Counted from the stretch's first letter, positions 1 through 8,321 are shown. The stretch is 13,796 bases of DNA from Planctomycetota bacterium (GCA_021780285.1 JAJXZA010000054.1:1-13796), one strand, 5' to 3'. The notes: generated by a model from the sequence alone, not told the origin. Numbers and translations: made by a program.

Positions 1-1
1 G

Positions 2-859
2 ATTATAGGCGTTGGGCTGCTGGGGGCGTCGCTCGGTTTGGCTTTGAAAAAGCGCCGCTTGGCCAGCACGGTGGTTGGTGTTGGCCGCCCAGGTAGTTCA
101 TCGCTGAAAACAGCCCTGAAGATGGGCGCGATTGACACGGCCTCAACCGACATGGCTGCAGTAAGCGAATGTGACCTTATCGTGCTGGCGAGCAACATAG
201 GGGCATTTACGGGCTTGATGCGGGAATTAGCCCGATACATAAAGCCCGGCGCCATTGTAACGGACGTCGGCTCGACCAAAGAGCAGGTTATGCAATGGGC
301 AGCCGAGCTGTTGCCGGCGGGAGCGTTTGTCGGCTCGCATCCGATGGCCGGCTCCGAACGGCGCGGGCCGGAGTTTGCGCGGGCCGATTTGTACCAGGAC
401 GCCGTGTGTTTGGTCTGTGCGCCGCCGCAAGGAATAAGCCCAAAGGCGGTGCGTCGGGTGCAGGCATTGTGGCAGGCCGTGGGTATGCGCACACTGGGCG
501 TTGCGCCCCGGCAACATGATGAGATTGTCGCGACGATCAGCCATGTACCGCATGCGGCGGCCGCTGCCCTGGTGCAACTTAGCTGCAGCGTGCCGGGCGC
601 TGATGCGGCAATTGCGGGGGGCTTTGTTGACACCACGCGGATTGCATCAGGTGATCCAACAATGTGGGCGGATATTTTTAAAACCAATGGGTCGGCGATT
701 AATGCGTCGCTGGGGTTGCTGATTGCGCTGCTTGAACAATATAGACGCGTGGTGCGGCGTGGGGACGTAGAAGAGCTGCAGCAGTTATTTGCCGAAGCTA
801 AAAAGCGGCGCGACGGGCTTGTGGCCACGTTGCGACCTAAAAGGGAAGCGACAAGGTAA
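2..859 (+). CDS. tyrA: Prephenate dehydrogenase (tyrosine biosynthesis), 5' end cut off
   Basis: It oxidatively decarboxylates prephenate to 4-hydroxyphenylpyruvate with NAD(P)+ in the cytoplasmic tyrosine pathway. The reading frame is already open at base 2. It begins with the dinucleotide-binding fingerprint IIGVGLLGASLGLALK, so only a few N-terminal residues lie outside the window; the 285 residues present match the usual 280-300. Family signatures follow in order: LIVLASNI, VTDVGSTK, the substrate-site motif GSHPMAGSE, the histidine-containing ATISHVPHA, and GGFVDTTRIASGDPTMW with the arginine that contacts prephenate. No chorismate mutase or ACT domain follows, so this is the single-domain form. 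The first codon inside the window that could start translation is a TTG at 38, but starting there would remove the nucleotide-binding loop, so it is rejected. Assignment to prephenate rather than arogenate as substrate is by family default. Confidence 0.95.
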   Translation: MIGVGLLGASLGLALKKRRLASTVVGVGRPGSSSLKTALKMGAIDTASTDMAAVSECDLIVLASNIGAFTGLMRELARYIKPGAIVTDVGSTKEQVMQWAAELLPAGAFVGSHPMAGSERRGPEFARADLYQDAVCLVCAPPQGISPKAVRRVQALWQAVGMRTLGVAPRQHDEIVATISHVPHAAAAALVQLSCSVPGADAAIAGGFVDTTRIASGDPTMWADIFKTNGSAINASLGLLIALLEQYRRVVRRGDVEELQQLFAEAKKRRDGLVATLRPKREATR

Positions 860-891
860 ACCGCGCGCTTGTAGCGCCGTCGGGGGCGGTG

Positions 892-900
892 TGTTACAAT
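892..900 (+). promoter_or_regulatory. Candidate extended -10 promoter for the branching enzyme
   Basis: TGTTACAAT matches an extended -10 element (TG, one base, then a hexamer differing from TATAAT at one position). It lies in the 123-base gap after tyrA and would give a leader of about 75 bases. No convincing -35 hexamer is present at 16-18 bases; TTGTAG at 869-874 is 20 bases away. An analogous TGTTAAAAT lies before the methyltransferase gene. This is inferred from sequence only. Confidence 0.35.
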
Positions 901-982
901 TCGGCATGTCTTAAAGCCTTGTCAAGGGCGGTGGCCGGGTGCCGGCGCGGGGGAACGGTTAAACTTTCAGCGAAAGGACCTG

Positions 983-3043
983 ATGGCTAAGTCTAAAAAA
1001 CTGGCGGATGGCACGGGCCTTGTTGAGCAAGACCCATGGCTGGCGCCGCATGCTGACGCGTTGCGGCATCGCTGGCAGCATTACATGAAAATTAAAGACA
1101 GCATTTTGAAATCGGGTGGTTTACTTGGGCCGATAAGTCAGGGCCATACCTATTTTGGTTTTAATCGTGGTGAATTAGACGGGCAAAAAGGGGTGTGGTA
1201 TAGGGAGTGGGCGCCGGGGGCCACTGCGCTGGGGCTGTTGGGTGACTTTAACGGATGGGATTGCACGGCCAACCCGCTTACGCGAGATGAGTATGGCGTG
1301 TGGAGCGTGTTTTTGCCTGATGCGCGTTATGGTGATCGGTTGCGCCACGAGAGCCGCGTTAAGGTTCGGGTGCAAAGCGCTGCCGGTGCGATGGACCGCA
1401 TACCCGCGTATATAAGGCGGGTGGTGCAGGATGCGGCCACGCATGATTTTGTGGGGCAGTATTGGCACCCGGAACATTCGTTTGAGTTTTTGCATGCGTC
1501 GCCCGATGCGCGACGCCGGCCCGGCGGGCTGCGCATATACGAAGCACATGTCGGCATGGCATTGGAAGAGGCGCGGGTAGGCACGTATGCGGAGTTTACG
1601 CGGCATATTTTGCCGAGAATCCATGATCTGCGTTACAACGCCATACAGTTGATGGCCATTATGGAGCATCCGTTTTATGGCTCGTTTGGCTACCATGTGA
1701 GCAATTTATTTGCGCCGAGTTCGCGCTTCGGCACGCCGGAAGAACTCAAAGGCCTGATTGATGCGGCGCATGGCATGGGCATAAGCGTGTTGCTCGATGT
1801 GGTGCACAGCCACGCGATAAAGAACCTCAACGAGGGGTTAAACCGTTTTGATGGAACGGACTATCAGTACTTTCATGCCGGGGCGCGCGGGCAGCACGTG
1901 GCATGGGATTCTATGTGCTACGACTACAGCGTGTATGAAGTGCAGCGGCTGCTGCTGAGCAACTTGCGCTACTGGATGGAAGAGTTCCGGTTTGACGGGT
2001 TCCGTTTTGACGGCGTGACGAGCATGCTGTACCTCGACCATGGACTTGGGGCCAAGTTTACCAGCTACGACAGCTATTTTGGCCCCAATGTTGACGAAGA
2101 CGCCGTGGCGTATTTGCGGCTCGCCAACGAGTTGGTACATACGATTCGGGCTGATGGCATTACCATCGCGGAGGACGTTTCGGGAATGCCGGGGATGGCG
2201 CGGCCGGTGGCCGAGGGAGGGTTGGGGTTCGATTATCGTTTGGCGATGGGTGTGCCCGACTACTGGATAAAATTACTCAAAGAACAGCGCGATGAAGACT
2301 GGAAGCTTGGCGAGCTATACGGCACGCTGCTTAACCGCCGACAAAACGAAAAGCATATTGGTTATGCCGAGAGCCACGACCAGGCTTTGGTAGGCGATAA
2401 AACGATTGCCTTCTGGTTGATGGATAAAGACATGTATTGGAATATGAGCAAGTTCACACAAAGCGTCATCGTAGACCGGGGGCTGGCGCTGCACAAATTG
2501 ATAAGGCTCATTACCTTCAGCCTCGCGGGTGAAGGCTACCTTAACTTCATCGGCAATGAATTCGGCCATCCGGAGTGGGTTGATTTCCCGCGGCCCGGCA
2601 ATAATTACTCGCATCACTATGCGCGGCGGTTGTGGTCTATGGTAGACCGGGACGACCTGCGCTATCGCGGGCTTAATAATTTTGACCGCGCCATGCAAAT
2701 GCTTGACGATAAATACAGCCTGCTTGCGGACTCGTTTATTGAACAGTTGATGGTTCATGAAGACACCAGGCAACTTGCATACCGGCGTGGGCCGCTGGTA
2801 TTTGTGTTTAATTTTCATCCCAATGAGTCGTTTTTTGGGTTGCGCATTCCAGTGCCCGACCGGTGCGACTACCGCGTTGTGCTTGATACCGACCGACCGG
2901 AGTTTGAAGGTCAGGGTCGGGTGCAGGACGGGGCGGTGTATCCGGTGCAGGATGTGCCGTTGTATGGGCGCAATCAAAGCGTTCAGATATACATTCCGGC
3001 ACGCACAGCGCAGGTGCTGGGCCCGGCGTCAAAAGCGACGTAA
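983..3043 (+). CDS. glgB: 1,4-alpha-glucan (glycogen) branching enzyme, eukaryote-like GH13_8 type
   Basis: It cuts alpha-1,4-glucan chains and re-attaches them as alpha-1,6 branches during glycogen synthesis in the cytoplasm. The 686 residues comprise an N-terminal helical stretch, a CBM48 domain (about 65-160, with WYREWAPGA and GDFNGWD), the GH13 barrel (about 180-540), and a C-terminal all-beta domain. Catalytic landmarks are DVVHSHA (272-278), nucleophile D343 in GFRFDGVTSMLY, acid/base E397 in ITIAEDVSGMP, and D466 in YAESHDQALVGDK. These match the animal, fungal and plant branching-enzyme lineage (GH13_8) far better than the usual bacterial GlgB (GH13_9). AAAGGA at 973-978 supports the ATG at 983, although its spacing of 4 bases is short. 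No other glycogen genes are in the window. The sugar-type regulator 26 bases downstream is co-oriented. The gene is intact. Confidence 0.96.
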   Translation: MAKSKKLADGTGLVEQDPWLAPHADALRHRWQHYMKIKDSILKSGGLLGPISQGHTYFGFNRGELDGQKGVWYREWAPGATALGLLGDFNGWDCTANPLTRDEYGVWSVFLPDARYGDRLRHESRVKVRVQSAAGAMDRIPAYIRRVVQDAATHDFVGQYWHPEHSFEFLHASPDARRRPGGLRIYEAHVGMALEEARVGTYAEFTRHILPRIHDLRYNAIQLMAIMEHPFYGSFGYHVSNLFAPSSRFGTPEELKGLIDAAHGMGISVLLDVVHSHAIKNLNEGLNRFDGTDYQYFHAGARGQHVAWDSMCYDYSVYEVQRLLLSNLRYWMEEFRFDGFRFDGVTSMLYLDHGLGAKFTSYDSYFGPNVDEDAVAYLRLANELVHTIRADGITIAEDVSGMPGMARPVAEGGLGFDYRLAMGVPDYWIKLLKEQRDEDWKLGELYGTLLNRRQNEKHIGYAESHDQALVGDKTIAFWLMDKDMYWNMSKFTQSVIVDRGLALHKLIRLITFSLAGEGYLNFIGNEFGHPEWVDFPRPGNNYSHHYARRLWSMVDRDDLRYRGLNNFDRAMQMLDDKYSLLADSFIEQLMVHEDTRQLAYRRGPLVFVFNFHPNESFFGLRIPVPDRCDYRVVLDTDRPEFEGQGRVQDGAVYPVQDVPLYGRNQSVQIYIPARTAQVLGPASKAT

Positions 3044-3069
3044 TTGCGCTTGGCAGAGGGTTTTGGCGC

Positions 3070-4281
3070 ATGGCACAACGCGGCAAGCGGCATATCGGCC
3101 GGCGTCCGACAGTGGCGCTTCTTATTGAATCATCACGCGCGTATGGGCGCGGGCTTTTGCGCGGCATTGCCCGCTATGTGCGCGAGACGGCCCGGTGGAA
3201 TGTGCTGCATCAGGAACGTTCGCTTTCGGATGCCGCGCCCGCGTGGCTTACGCATCAGGCTTGCGATGGAGTGATTGCCCGTGTGGAAAGTCCGCAGCTC
3301 TTGGAGCAGCTTCGCCGCCTGCGGCTGCCCGTTGTGGATGTTCGGGGTGTGCTGGAGTGCAAGGGCATTCCGCGGGTGTTAAGCGACGATGGGGCCATTG
3401 CGGTCATGGCGGCCGAGCATCTGCTGGACAGGGGCCTGCGCAACCTGGCGTTTTGCGGTTTTGGCGGGGCGGACTACTCGCGTCGGAGGCAGGAGGCGTT
3501 TTGTCGGCGGATATCGGCGGCTGGGTACGCCGTGGAGGTTTTTAACACGATAGCGCCGCTTCGCCGGGCTGATACGCAGCGAATTGAAGCCGCGGCCATT
3601 GCCGGCGAAAATAAGATTCGCCGCTGGCTTAAGCGATTGCCAACGCCGGTGGGCATTATGGCGTGCAACGATATTTGCGGGCGCATGGTGCTCGATGCGT
3701 GCCTGCGCGAGGCTTTACGCGCACCGGAAAGCGTTGCGGTGGTGGGAGTGGACAATGATGATGTGTTGTGCGAGCTATCGAGTCCGCCGCTTTCAAGCGT
3801 GCAGCCTGACTGCGACGGCATTGGTTACCGCGCTGCAGCGCTGCTGTCGCGAATGATGCATGGCGGTAACCGGGCAGCGAGGTCGCTTTACATTGCGCCG
3901 ACGGGCATTGTCACGCGGCTTTCGACCGATATGCTGGCCGTGGACGATCGGCTGGTGGCCGAGGCACTGGCATTTATTCGCCGCAGCCGCGGCAGGCATA
4001 TAAGCGTTGAGCATATTTTGGACCATTTGGCGGACAGCGGGCTGACGACCTCGCGCAGCACCCTCGAGCGACGTTTTGCCGAGCATATAAAGCGGTCTCC
4101 TCGCGATGAAATAGCGCGTGCGGCAATGGAACGGGCACGCGAACTGCTGCTGGGCACGGGGCTGCCGCTGCAGCGCATTGCCGAGAGCGTCGGCCTGGCC
4201 TATTCGGAATATTTCATACGGGTGTTTAAGCAGCGGTATGGCGTAACGCCGGGCGAGTTTCGGCGGCGCGCGGGCCGGTAA
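3070..4281 (+). CDS. XylR-type transcriptional regulator: sugar-binding domain plus AraC HTH
   Basis: This is a 403-residue DNA-binding activator that senses a sugar through a domain of the LacI/periplasmic-binding fold. The N-terminal part (about 12-285) contains VALLIESSRAYGRGLLRGI, SDDGAIAVMAAEHLLDRGL, IMACNDICGRMVLDAC and VGVDNDDVLCELSSPPLSS, the characteristic pattern of XylR-type regulators. The C-terminal AraC domain (about 293-400) has a first helix-turn-helix around 311-340 and a second around 365-399 (LPLQRIAESVGLAYSEYFI, then the FKQRYGVTPGEFR signature). There is no LacI-type HTH at the N-terminus. AGAGGG at 3055-3060 lies 9 bases before the ATG. Only 26 bases separate it from the branching-enzyme stop, so the two may share a transcript. 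Proteins of this layout are often annotated as xylose regulators, but the ligand cannot be read from sequence, so no symbol is given. Confidence 0.93.
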   Translation: MAQRGKRHIGRRPTVALLIESSRAYGRGLLRGIARYVRETARWNVLHQERSLSDAAPAWLTHQACDGVIARVESPQLLEQLRRLRLPVVDVRGVLECKGIPRVLSDDGAIAVMAAEHLLDRGLRNLAFCGFGGADYSRRRQEAFCRRISAAGYAVEVFNTIAPLRRADTQRIEAAAIAGENKIRRWLKRLPTPVGIMACNDICGRMVLDACLREALRAPESVAVVGVDNDDVLCELSSPPLSSVQPDCDGIGYRAAALLSRMMHGGNRAARSLYIAPTGIVTRLSTDMLAVDDRLVAEALAFIRRSRGRHISVEHILDHLADSGLTTSRSTLERRFAEHIKRSPRDEIARAAMERARELLLGTGLPLQRIAESVGLAYSEYFIRVFKQRYGVTPGEFRRRAGR

Positions 4282-4322
4282 AGTCTCGGTGTGCTGGCCT
4301 AAGGCGGATGGTGAATTGAGTC

Positions 4323-4341
4323 GCGTCATGAGAACTGACGC
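4323..4341. other. Short inverted repeat between convergent genes
   Basis: GCGTCA and TGACGC form a perfect 6-bp stem around a 7-base loop in the 75-base gap between the convergent regulator and DUF4279 genes. It could act as a two-way transcription stop, but no T-run follows on either strand, so a terminator call would be weak. Confidence 0.25.
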
Positions 4342-4356
4342 AAATAGGTTGCTGTG

Positions 4357-4821
4357 TTAAACGTGCGTGGCATCTGAACTGCGATAAATGTCCATGTTGA
4401 AGCTTGCTCTCATGCGGGCGAGGGTGCACATGGTTGCCGGTGATATACGGAAGGCGGTGCGCTGTTCCGGCTCAAAGACCGCGCCGCTGATGCGAACCTG
4501 CGAATGTCGGGGTAGATTATCAAAGACGTCAAGACGTTCTAAAAATGGGGAGATGGCGAGTTGCAGCACGTCGTCCATGACGGGACGCGGCTCGTTGGTG
4601 ATTTCAAAGTAAACTTCCAGGCCATTTGATTTTCGCCTTTGCAGGAGCTTGGGATGGCAGAGATCGCCTTTCCGCCATAGCTTAAATGGGCGGATGCCGA
4701 GTGCCTCGGCGAGGCACTCAGGGTCATCATCGAAATTCTCGATAATTACGGAAATGCAGATTTCGGGAGATCCTTGCTCCACGACGTCCTGCGATTCCGG
4801 CTCTGGCGTTTCCGGATTCAT
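4357..4821 (-). CDS. DUF4279 domain protein of unknown function
   Basis: A 154-residue cytoplasmic protein. After an acidic, proline-rich tail (MNPETPEPESQD) comes the pattern typical of the DUF4279 family: a first strand ICISVIIENFDDDPECLAEA, then LGIRPFKLWRKGD, then a strand with LEVYFEITNE and an amphipathic helix around VLQLAISPFLERLDVF. No catalytic residues are known for this family and I infer no function. The frame is open as far as a TTG at 4866, but the ATG at 4821 is preferred: it begins just ahead of the conserved domain and has GGAG about 11 bases upstream. The gene stands alone, converging on the XylR-type regulator, with a long gene-free stretch upstream. In other bacteria such proteins often occur singly. 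Confidence 0.8.
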   Translation of the reverse strand: MNPETPEPESQDVVEQGSPEICISVIIENFDDDPECLAEALGIRPFKLWRKGDLCHPKLLQRRKSNGLEVYFEITNEPRPVMDDVLQLAISPFLERLDVFDNLPRHSQVRISGAVFEPEQRTAFRISPATMCTLARMRASFNMDIYRSSDATHV

Positions 4822-5189
4822 AATCCGTACTGCTCCACATTTAAGCCAACAAGCTGGCGGCCACAACTAGAGTTTATCGGCCTTGCTGCCCAAAACCTAT
4901 GACATGTACTCCCTGAAAGGCGCTTGCTGGGCGATGACCCCTGCAAGTCAGCCTTGCACTGCACCATATTATGCAACCACAGGCGTGAATATCCAAATCT
5001 TTTCATCGAGATTCTTCGTTCAATACGGCTGATAACGGCGTTTTCAGCCCCGTCACAATGATTTATCGGTGGTATGCATGCCCAGGCATCACTTCCGTGA
5101 ATAAAATATTGCGAAAACATGGCGATTATAAGACCACAGCCAGCCGGGGCAGTTCGGGCAATAGGCTGGTGGGGGCATTATAGCGCAAT
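4822..5189. other. Gene-free stretch upstream of the DUF4279 gene
   Basis: About 370 bases with lower GC than the neighbouring genes. Both strands contain short open frames (about 100 codons on the minus strand ending at 4818, and the beginning of a 78-codon frame on the plus strand at 5119). Neither has recognisable motifs, normal residue composition for this genome or a convincing ribosome-binding site. The promoter of the DUF4279 gene should lie here, but I cannot identify it with confidence. Confidence 0.5.
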
Positions 5190-5230
5190 AAAAAAACCCG
5201 TGGCGGGCTTTCGCTTACGCCACAGGCTTT
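5190..5230 (-). terminator. Strong intrinsic terminator, minus strand
   Basis: Read on the minus strand, AAAGCCTGTGGCG pairs with CGCCACGGGTTTT (13 bp including two G-T wobbles) around a 12-base loop, and the stem runs into seven consecutive T. On the plus strand these are CGCCACAGG at 5218-5226 and CCCGTGGCG at 5197-5205, with the A-run at 5190-5196. It lies about 230 bases beyond the alpha-galactosidase stop and is the only good terminator for that transcript. In the plus direction only CTTT follows, so two-way function is less likely. Confidence 0.75.
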
Positions 5231-5249
5231 GGGAGATCCTACGGTTCAT

Positions 5250-5302
5250 AAGATTCTTGGCTTGCTGGAGAAGGCTTTTTACCAGCCACCGCTCAAGAAC
5301 TT
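5250..5302 (-). other. Stem-loop next to the terminator; possible structured 3' UTR or small RNA
   Basis: On the plus strand AAG plus TTCTTG (5250-5252, 5254-5259) pairs with CAAGAACTT (5294-5302), giving a 9-bp stem interrupted by one bulged base. Inside it GCTGG (5264-5268) pairs with CCAGC (5282-5286). With the terminator at 5190-5230 it would form a two-hairpin 3' end on a minus-strand RNA, either the tail of the alpha-galactosidase mRNA or a separate small RNA. No clear promoter was found for an independent transcript, and no known RNA family was recognised. Confidence 0.35.
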
Positions 5303-5463
5303 GGGCCTACTTTAACTCGTTACAACGGCCGCACAAGGAGATATTACATCATTAGGCTATACTTTTGCGTCAGACTATAATTCGTAGTACTGCCGGGGAA
5401 AACGTTACTGCCGGTACGCAGCTTTGTAATCGGTCATACCGGGCCGAAGCATCGTCGGCGGGT

Positions 5464-7119
5464 TTACGGCAACTTGGTCAGCAGAAGCAGCGCCGCGCCG
5501 TGCGCCGCGACTCGGCGGCTGACAGCGCCGACGGCGGTGCCTAAGCTCGTCTTGCTCCAGAGGTTTTTAACCGTGTAACGCCCTTGGAGTCCAAGCAATT
5601 TCCACGAAGCGGTAACGATGGCCGAGTTGGGATCGCAATTAAAAAGCCCCAAGGCCCAAGAACCATTGGATAGCTGCTTAAAAAGTATCTTCTCATGCGG
5701 GTTACTGAGTGCGTGGACGGCCTGTCGGCCGGCGGGATCTTGATCTATAGCAAGCACCGCATCGTTGGTAAGCAAAGAGCGTTCCCACAACGAAGCGTGG
5801 CTGAAATCACCGCCGAGCATGAGCGGCGATGGGGCGAGGCACCAAAGCGTAAGGAGCGTGCGCTGCTCGGCATGCGTAAAGTTGGTCTCTCGCATGGGGC
5901 CGACCGATCGGTTGCCTACTGAAAGAATCCCCAGCGGCAGCATATCCAGGTCAGGCCAATGACCGGGACCGCCGTGGCCAAACCAAAGTTTCTGATAATC
6001 AAACGCCGCGTACAGCGCCTGCCAATTGTCCCAGAAATCGCCGGTACAACGCCACATGTTGGCATTGGCGGCAATGTTGCGGGCCTTGGCAACCGGCGTT
6101 GGCCCCGGCGAGGTGCTGAAAACAATGGAGCGACCGCAAAGGGCAATGGCCTTATGTATTTCCTCTATTTCGGCCTCATGGTAAGGGTTGCTTAAGTCAT
6201 CAACTTTTACAAAGTCGAGGCCCCAGCGGGCATACTGCCGAAAAATAGAATTATACCATGCCTGGCCCGCGGCATTATTCCGTACGCCATACATGAAGGG
6301 ACACCAGCCGCAGGTGTCATGAATGTCGGCCGCATCGCGCGCGTGATAAGGCGAACCGGCGATCGGAGTATTTTCTTCGACGGCTGTGCGTGGGATGCCC
6401 CGCATAATGTGGATGCCAAACTTAAGCCCCATTGCGTGAATCGCGTGTGCCAGCGGCGCAAACCCCAGGTTGCCGCGTGCCGAAGGGAAGCGATTGACGG
6501 CCGGAAGGAGGCGGCCATATCTGTCTATGGGGAGTTTTTCGCCGGCGTCGCCGTTGGGGTTGTTGTCATGGGCTTTGGGATCAAACCAGCAGTAATCTAC
6601 GACCACATACTGCCAGCCATGAGGCTTGAGATACCTGGCAACAGCGCGGGCATTGGCGAGCATTTCAGCCTGGGTGACGCTGTCGCCAAAAGCATCGTAG
6701 CTGTTCCAACCCATGGGTGGGGTCAGCGCCACAACGCCCTGAGATCGCTCTACGATTAAGGTGATTTTTTCGCTCGTCGTTCCAGCGGCGTTGGAGGCCG
6801 TCAGCAGCACATGACTGGTTCGGACGCTGGAGGCCTGGCCCACAATCATCTGGCGCGATAAATCTAACCGCAGGCCCGGTGGAAGGTTTTGGATGGAAAG
6901 CGAAATGGGTTTGGCGCCGGTGACGGCAATGGGAATGAGGCATGGTCTACTGGCCTGGCAGCCGACGATCGTCGCATTGTGAAGTTCAGGTTGGTTTAGT
7001 TGCCTCCACGCAGTTGCGGGTGCTTGCAGAGGTGCAGCTGTCGCGGGGACGAGAAATAGGGACGGCAAGAGCAGCAATTGAATCGTCGTTACCCAGGCGG
7101 GGAACCGGAAAGATGGCAT
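5464..7119 (-). CDS. Secreted GH27 alpha-galactosidase with N-terminal Ig-like domain
   Basis: It is predicted to release terminal alpha-galactose from oligo- or polysaccharides outside the cytoplasm. The 551 residues begin with a signal peptide (about 1-29; hydrophobic core, then ATAA). A small Ig-like repeat (about 60-124) follows, with NLPPGLRLD and a closing TLIVE strand as in putative Ig (He_PIG) modules. The GH27 barrel starts at TPPMGWNSYDAFGDSVTQ (133-150). Catalytic residues by family alignment are nucleophile D307 in FVKVDDLSNPY and acid/base D361 in MWRCTGDFWDNW. The motif WCLAPSPLMLGGDF and a C-terminal beta domain complete it. The ATG at 7119 has GGAG 10 bases upstream. It follows the LacI-type gene by 49 bases on the same strand, so co-transcription and control by that repressor are likely. 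Other GH27 specificities (beta-L-arabinopyranosidase, alpha-N-acetylgalactosaminidase) cannot be excluded. Confidence 0.92.
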   Translation of the reverse strand: MPSFRFPAWVTTIQLLLLPSLFLVPATAAPLQAPATAWRQLNQPELHNATIVGCQASRPCLIPIAVTGAKPISLSIQNLPPGLRLDLSRQMIVGQASSVRTSHVLLTASNAAGTTSEKITLIVERSQGVVALTPPMGWNSYDAFGDSVTQAEMLANARAVARYLKPHGWQYVVVDYCWFDPKAHDNNPNGDAGEKLPIDRYGRLLPAVNRFPSARGNLGFAPLAHAIHAMGLKFGIHIMRGIPRTAVEENTPIAGSPYHARDAADIHDTCGWCPFMYGVRNNAAGQAWYNSIFRQYARWGLDFVKVDDLSNPYHEAEIEEIHKAIALCGRSIVFSTSPGPTPVAKARNIAANANMWRCTGDFWDNWQALYAAFDYQKLWFGHGGPGHWPDLDMLPLGILSVGNRSVGPMRETNFTHAEQRTLLTLWCLAPSPLMLGGDFSHASLWERSLLTNDAVLAIDQDPAGRQAVHALSNPHEKILFKQLSNGSWALGLFNCDPNSAIVTASWKLLGLQGRYTVKNLWSKTSLGTAVGAVSRRVAAHGAALLLLTKLP

Positions 7120-7168
7120 GGCGTTGGTGCTCCAAAAAATGCAGATACACGGTCTAAAAACTTAAAAA

Positions 7169-8284
7169 CTACCCGGAGTTGCCCGCTCCGGCAATCTTTG
7201 CAGGTGAGATATCGGAGCCTGTGACGGATGCGATTGGTGGTGATGAAGCTAAGGTCGGCGCTGGACCGGTGCTTTCGCGAATCACCAGATCCGGCGGCAC
7301 CTCAACGCTTTGCGGCGGCGAATTGGCCTTGTTGCCAAGCCGATTCAATATCATGCGGGCGGCGGTGCGGCCGATGCGGTTGGGGTGTTGTTGAATTGTG
7401 CTTAACCTCGGTGTTGTGTGCAGGCTCACCTCCAAATCGCCGACGCCGATGATTGATAGATCGCGCGGAATGGAAAGCCCCAGCTTGATCGCTGCCTGAA
7501 ATGCGCCATACGCGGCGTCGTCATTCCAGGCGAATATGGCGGTTGGCCGTGGTGATTGGCTTAGCATGTCCAAAGCGGGTTTTAGAAAGCTTGACGCCTG
7601 GATGCCCGCCTGGGGCGCCTTAGCCACCAGCACCGATGCATGGTTGGCCGCCATTTCTTCAAACCCTTGTCGCCGCAGCATGGCTGTGGTTACGCCGGAG
7701 GGGCCGGCCAGATGTCCCAGGCGGCGGTGCCCCAGCGAAAGCAGGTAATCAGCGGCCATGCGGCCGGCGGCGCGATCGTCGGTTCCAACAAAATCGCCCT
7801 TGACGTTTGGCAGGCGGCGATCTACCGCAACGAGGGGAATGCCCTCATTCCAAATTTCCTGAAAGTAGGAATGGGGCGCGTTGTCGTGTGTGGGCTGCAG
7901 GATAATGCCATCCACCCGGTGCTCCAGGAGGCGATGAATGAAGCGGCCTTCATCTTTATCGTGTCCGCCGACCAAGTGGCCTTTGCTCCACGAGAGCATC
8001 ATGGTGAAGTCGGCTTCCGCAAGCTCGTCGTGCAGGCCTTCGAGCAGGTGCGAGAAAAATGTCGGCAGCGTGGGCAGGATCACGCCGATGGTTCGCGTGC
8101 GCCCGGTACGCACACCGTACATGAGCATGTTGGGCCGGTAGCGCAATTTTCGGGCGGCGGCGAGAATGCGGGCCTTGGTTTTAGGCGATACCGAGCCATG
8201 GCCGCTTAGGGCGCGGGAAACGGTCATGGCCGACAGGTCAAGCCGCCGGGCAATATCCTTAAGGCTGGCCTTGGAACGAGCCAT
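7169..8284 (-). CDS. LacI-family transcriptional regulator
   Basis: A 371-residue sugar-responsive DNA-binding protein. The N-terminal HTH (about 6-28: ASLKDIARRLDLSAMTVSRA) and hinge segment (to about 62) precede the effector-binding core (about 64-340), with IGVILPTLPTFFSHLLEGL, LVAVDRRLP, GTDDRAAGRMAADYLLSLGH, FAWNDDAAYGA and LSIIGVGDLEVSLHTTPRLS. A non-conserved proline/serine-rich tail of about 30 residues follows the usual end of the fold. The ATG at 8284 has GGGAG 7 bases upstream. It is the first gene of a probable two-gene operon with the secreted alpha-galactosidase, whose start is 49 bases beyond. It therefore likely controls alpha-galactoside use and its own promoter. The effector is unknown and could be galactose or a galactoside, judging only from the neighbour. 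Confidence 0.94.
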   Translation of the reverse strand: MARSKASLKDIARRLDLSAMTVSRALSGHGSVSPKTKARILAAARKLRYRPNMLMYGVRTGRTRTIGVILPTLPTFFSHLLEGLHDELAEADFTMMLSWSKGHLVGGHDKDEGRFIHRLLEHRVDGIILQPTHDNAPHSYFQEIWNEGIPLVAVDRRLPNVKGDFVGTDDRAAGRMAADYLLSLGHRRLGHLAGPSGVTTAMLRRQGFEEMAANHASVLVAKAPQAGIQASSFLKPALDMLSQSPRPTAIFAWNDDAAYGAFQAAIKLGLSIPRDLSIIGVGDLEVSLHTTPRLSTIQQHPNRIGRTAARMILNRLGNKANSPPQSVEVPPDLVIRESTGPAPTLASSPPIASVTGSDISPAKIAGAGNSG

Positions 8285-8321
8285 GATGATCTCCCAAATA
8301 AGCAGCGATCCAAAGTTACGT

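Noticed and set aside
2315..2977. A 220-codon minus-strand frame opposite the branching enzyme
   Set aside because: Antisense of conserved GH13 sequence with no independent motifs; open frames opposite GC-rich genes are expected.
4822..4866. TTG start giving the DUF4279 protein 15 more residues
   Set aside because: The extension (WPPACWLKCG...) is unlike the family, and the ATG at 4821 is a better start.
4818..5120. A 100-codon minus-strand frame upstream of the DUF4279 gene
   Set aside because: Rich in Cys, Trp, Ser and Arg without any domain pattern; it overlaps the DUF4279 start region and has no good start site.
5231..5345. Possible tRNA or other known structured RNA near the terminator
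   Set aside because: GGTTCATAA superficially resembles a T-loop, but no acceptor, D or anticodon stems can be formed; features of 6S RNA or tmRNA are also absent.
5119..5355. A 78-codon plus-strand frame
   Set aside because: It runs straight through the terminator hairpin, and its residues (many Arg, Trp, His) come from that palindrome, not from a protein-coding pattern.
5388..5414. Direct repeat TACTGCCGG, two copies 9 bases apart
   Set aside because: Only two short copies with no further copies nearby; not enough for a CRISPR, iteron or binding-site array.
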